Below, piece after piece: positions 22,366 to 24,040 of a stretch of 24,040 nucleotides of DNA. Origin of the DNA: JALRBM01 sp964477195 (GTDB lineage: Bacteria > Patescibacteriota > Saccharimonadia > Saccharimonadales > Saccharimonadaceae). A program made the position numbers and the translations under genes. Location of the stretch: assembly GCA_964477195.1 (NCBI GenBank), contig CAYZCX010000012.1:1-24040 (forward strand). The letters run 5' to 3'. The notes beneath the pieces were generated by a model. It was not told where the DNA came from. It saw only the letters and a program-made list of their open reading frames with translations, and ran no database searches. Each line of letters opens with the position of its first letter. Positions within the stretch are counted from its first letter, which is position 1.

Positions 22366-22411
22366 ATAGTAAACTGCTTCTTTACTATAAATGACTTTGG
22401 GAGAGAGTCAA
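22366..22411 (-). promoter_or_regulatory. Promoter with operator-like palindrome for the 78-aa gene
   Basis: On the minus strand TTGACT (22411-22406), 16 nt, TATAGT (22389-22384). ATAGTAAA (22366-22373) and TTTACTAT (22381-22388) are perfect 8-bp arms 7 nt apart; one arm covers the -10, the other lies across the predicted start. This is a typical repressor-operator geometry. Confidence 0.65.
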
Positions 22412-22414
22412 AAA

Positions 22415-23074
22415 TCAGCCAAGCAACCGACTAAGAGTAGCTCCCCTGAGACCAATAGCTCCTAACGCAGAAGGGAGCGTCACGGCTAAATATCCGTGAG
22501 CAAGATTCTCGGTGCGTCTTAAGGCCTGCAGGCCCACCCATCTGTGGCTCGCTAGCTCAGCTTTATTTACTCGTATTTCGGGCATCTCGGAACATAGACC
22601 TATTATAGGAACGACGCTAATTTTCGCGCCAGGTTTTACCGTTCGCGGCTCCGTTGTTGGGCTGGCGGCATGGAATTTAACTAGATCAAAAGAGGATTGA
22701 GCAAATCCACACTCTGTCTCAAATTCTTCCCTCAGCGTGTGTGCTATCGGATCAAAAAGTTCACCACTATCCTCTCTAGTAGGATCGTGGAGAGTATCGA
22801 TATAGCCAGAGACTCCGCTAAAACTGCCGATCACTCCATGGCCACTTGCACGTTCTACTAGCAAGATTTGCGCAGCCTCTGTCGGTCCCTTGGCAAGCAC
22901 ATCTTTCGGCTCCTGCTGCGGATCATAGAGTAGCGTTGCGTTTAAAGCATATGCATGCCAGGCTTCCGTATAATCAATTGCCGGACCTCCGCGGTAGAGC
23001 GGGAGACCTTTCGTATTTTCAGATATTTCTGCCGAAAAATTACGAACAAAATTAGCTTCAGGATAAGAAATCAT
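22415..23074 (-). CDS. Nudix-like hydrolase domain protein
   Basis: The 219-aa protein is soluble. A strand QILLVERASG (69-78) is followed by GVSGYID (87-93) and a Nudix-box-like helix HTLREEFETECGF (112-124). The box keeps Arg, several Glu and the EC-G-F end, but the spacing differs by one residue from the canonical REUxEExGU, and a 15-residue insertion separates it from the preceding Gly. So hydrolysis of a nucleoside diphosphate derivative is likely but not certain. The ATG overlaps the stop of the S51 peptidase gene (ATGA at 23071-23074), so the two are co-translated. The next gene downstream begins with a separate promoter whose -35 lies just behind this stop. Confidence 0.75.
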   Translation of the reverse strand: MISYPEANFVRNFSAEISENTKGLPLYRGGPAIDYTEAWHAYALNATLLYDPQQEPKDVLAKGPTEAAQILLVERASGHGVIGSFSGVSGYIDTLHDPTREDSGELFDPIAHTLREEFETECGFAQSSFDLVKFHAASPTTEPRTVKPGAKISVVPIIGLCSEMPEIRVNKAELASHRWVGLQALRRTENLAHGYLAVTLPSALGAIGLRGATLSRLLG

Positions 23075-23697
23075 GATTTATGATCAATCACGATAACTTC
23101 ACCGTCTGTCAGAGTTTTAAATGGCATTTTATATTTTTCAAAATAGGCAACACATTTATCAACTTGGGCAGATTCAGGATGATTCGATTTATAGTGGGGT
23201 GCTACAGAGTAGGGAAGTATGTCAAGGCCGTTCCAAATAACTTTCTCATCATAAGACATCGTTACCTCATAAGGCTTATCAACAGATTCAAGACCTTTTA
23301 GTGTTGGACTGAGAATACAAACCCCAGCACTATAGCCACCATAGGCAATCTGATCTTTTTCTAATAGGTCTTTTAGGATGGTGTCTAGTCCGCTCTGCCG
23401 AAAAGCACGTCGCAACAAAAACACATTACCACCTCTCACCCAAATAGCATCAAAATGACTCAATGTCGCCTTGAGCTCATCTTCTTTTGAAAAATAGTCA
23501 CGCAGATCTATTTCTTCAGCTTTAAATCCAAGGTCACCCAAAAGCTCGTGCTCGGTCTGAACTTTAAATCTGCGCTCATCGTCAGTCACCAAGTCGGTGG
23601 CATTAGCAATAATAGCAACACGACCACCGTGCCCAAAAAGACGAACTAGTTCATCTGGCTTATCTCCAAGTCGAAATGATGACAAGTAAAGTCTCAT
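23071..23697 (-). CDS. Peptidase S51-like protein (dipeptidase E / class I amidotransferase-like fold)
   Basis: The 208-aa protein shows IWVRGGNVFLLRRA (85-98), the nucleophile elbow GGYSAGV (120-126) with S123, and a possible catalytic His in APHYKSNHPES (about H168). This is the pattern of peptidase family S51, which includes dipeptidase E (N-terminal Asp dipeptides) and cyanophycinase-like enzymes. The length fits dipeptidase E (about 230) and is too short for cyanophycinase. The substrate is inferred. An extended -10 TGA-TATAAT ends 6 nt before the ATG, predicting a leaderless mRNA. It forms an operon with the Nudix-like gene (4-bp overlap). Confidence 0.88.
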   Translation of the reverse strand: MRLYLSSFRLGDKPDELVRLFGHGGRVAIIANATDLVTDDERRFKVQTEHELLGDLGFKAEEIDLRDYFSKEDELKATLSHFDAIWVRGGNVFLLRRAFRQSGLDTILKDLLEKDQIAYGGYSAGVCILSPTLKGLESVDKPYEVTMSYDEKVIWNGLDILPYSVAPHYKSNHPESAQVDKCVAYFEKYKMPFKTLTDGEVIVIDHKS

Positions 23698-23703
23698 GGG
23701 TGT

Positions 23704-23712
23704 ATTATATCA
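23704..23712 (-). promoter_or_regulatory. Extended -10 promoter abutting the S51 peptidase gene
   Basis: On the minus strand TGA-TATAAT (23712-23704) lies 6 nt before the ATG at 23697, so transcription should begin at the start codon. The -35 region falls inside the terminator hairpin of the upstream gene. Confidence 0.65.
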
Positions 23713-23715
23713 AAA

Positions 23716-23753
23716 TGAAAAAGGCGTTTTACTTTTTTAAGGTAAAACGCCTT
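23716..23753 (-). terminator. Intrinsic terminator of the gene at the window end
   Basis: AAGGCGTTTTAC (23721-23732) and GTAAAACGCCTT (23742-23753) form a perfect 12-bp stem with a 9-nt loop. On the minus strand the stem runs into TTTTTC, a proper T tract. It ends the gene at 23785-24040 and sits only a few bases before the next promoter. Confidence 0.85.
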
Positions 23754-23784
23754 CTCGTCATCGCGATACTAGGGCGTACAGATC

Positions 23785-24040
23785 TTAGTTGTCCCCCCTG
23801 TCGCCAGGCTGAATAGTAACCTTCGACCAAGCCTCTAGCCCAGCACGTTCGGTGACTTTATTTTGGATTGCAGTTAGCTCGGAGGAGCTCATTTCCTTGC
23901 CATCGACACGCACAATCCGCAGGAATACTTCGCTCGGTGTGTGCCGGCCTCCTACACCAACCAGCCACATGTAACCTTCGCTCGTGCCGATAGACGGATA
24001 GTGGTTGAATTTAAGCTCACCAAAATTCCGACTCAGACTG
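23785..24040 (-). CDS. Partial gene, C-terminal 84 aa (unknown)
   Basis: The frame is open from the window edge to TAA... the last residues are KVTIQPGDRGDN, and no stop occurs upstream to base 24040, so this is the C-terminal part of a longer gene rather than a 61-aa protein starting at 23970. The visible part reads as a small mixed domain (GYMWLVGVGGRHTPSEVFLR, then VDGKEMSSSELTAIQNKVTE). No family is recognised. A strong intrinsic terminator follows 32 bp later. Confidence 0.7.
   Translation of the reverse strand, partial: SLSRNFGELKFNHYPSIGTSEGYMWLVGVGGRHTPSEVFLRIVRVDGKEMSSSELTAIQNKVTERAGLEAWSKVTIQPGDRGDN

Noticed and set aside
5592..22388. TAGTAAACT at the edges of both GC-rich cassettes as a recombination site
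   Set aside because: The match is only nine bases, in different positions relative to the genes, and no duplication flanks either cassette.
23785..23970. A complete 61-aa gene starting at ATG 23970
   Set aside because: The frame stays open to the window edge with coding-like residues before the Met, so it is a truncated larger gene.

Overview
The window looks like a chromosomal piece of a Candidatus Saccharibacteria (TM7) / Patescibacteria genome. This is inferred from the L33 sequence, moderate GC, small tightly packed genes with 1-8 bp overlaps, and many proteins seen only as lineage-restricted hypotheticals. No marker gene proves it. TGA is used as an ordinary stop, including in ATGA overlaps. 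There is no rRNA, CRISPR array, IS element or prophage, and no gene-free stretch longer than about 160 bp.

Layout. 1-410: tRNA-Thr(GGT) and rpmG, closed by a bidirectional terminator. 409-5565 (minus): a four-gene alpha-glucan operon (GT4 glycogen-synthase-like enzyme, GH57, GH15, unknown 232-aa protein) from a TTGAAA-17-TATACT promoter. 5562-7029 (minus): a GC-rich block with a 260-aa anchored exported protein, a 100-aa membrane protein and a 37-aa coupled remnant, each main gene with its own strong AT-rich promoter; hairpins separate the genes. 7016-9213: short-chain dehydrogenase, divergent DUF2277 gene, alpha/beta hydrolase. 9221-10494: DUF1579-like protein and a divergent Crp/Fnr regulator around a 16-bp palindrome. 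10576-12072: membrane GT2 synthase. 12077-14112 (minus): MacB/FtsX-type ABC pair. 14192-16560 (minus): a NodB deacetylase-GT2 fusion broken by an exact 80-bp tandem duplication. 16705-19330 (plus): lipoprotein and ABC exporter. 19355-20309 (minus): small membrane protein and histidine phosphatase. 20421-21982 (minus): two overlapping unknown genes. 22038-22411 (minus): a second GC-rich single-gene cassette with a 5' hairpin, a 3' hairpin and an operator-like palindrome. 22415-23697 (minus): S51 peptidase and Nudix-like protein. 23785-24040: a gene cut by the window edge.

Main themes. The left operon makes and breaks alpha-1,4-glucan. Two GT2 synthases, one fused to a deacetylase, suggest a surface beta-linked polysaccharide; the fusion is frameshifted here, but removing one 80-bp copy restores exactly 762 codons. 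Several genes at the head of transcription units have a good -10 box only 6-8 nt before the start codon, which predicts leaderless mRNAs, while operon-internal and GC-rich genes have strong Shine-Dalgarno sites. The GC-rich cassettes look acquired and are wired to near-consensus promoters overlapped by perfect palindromes.
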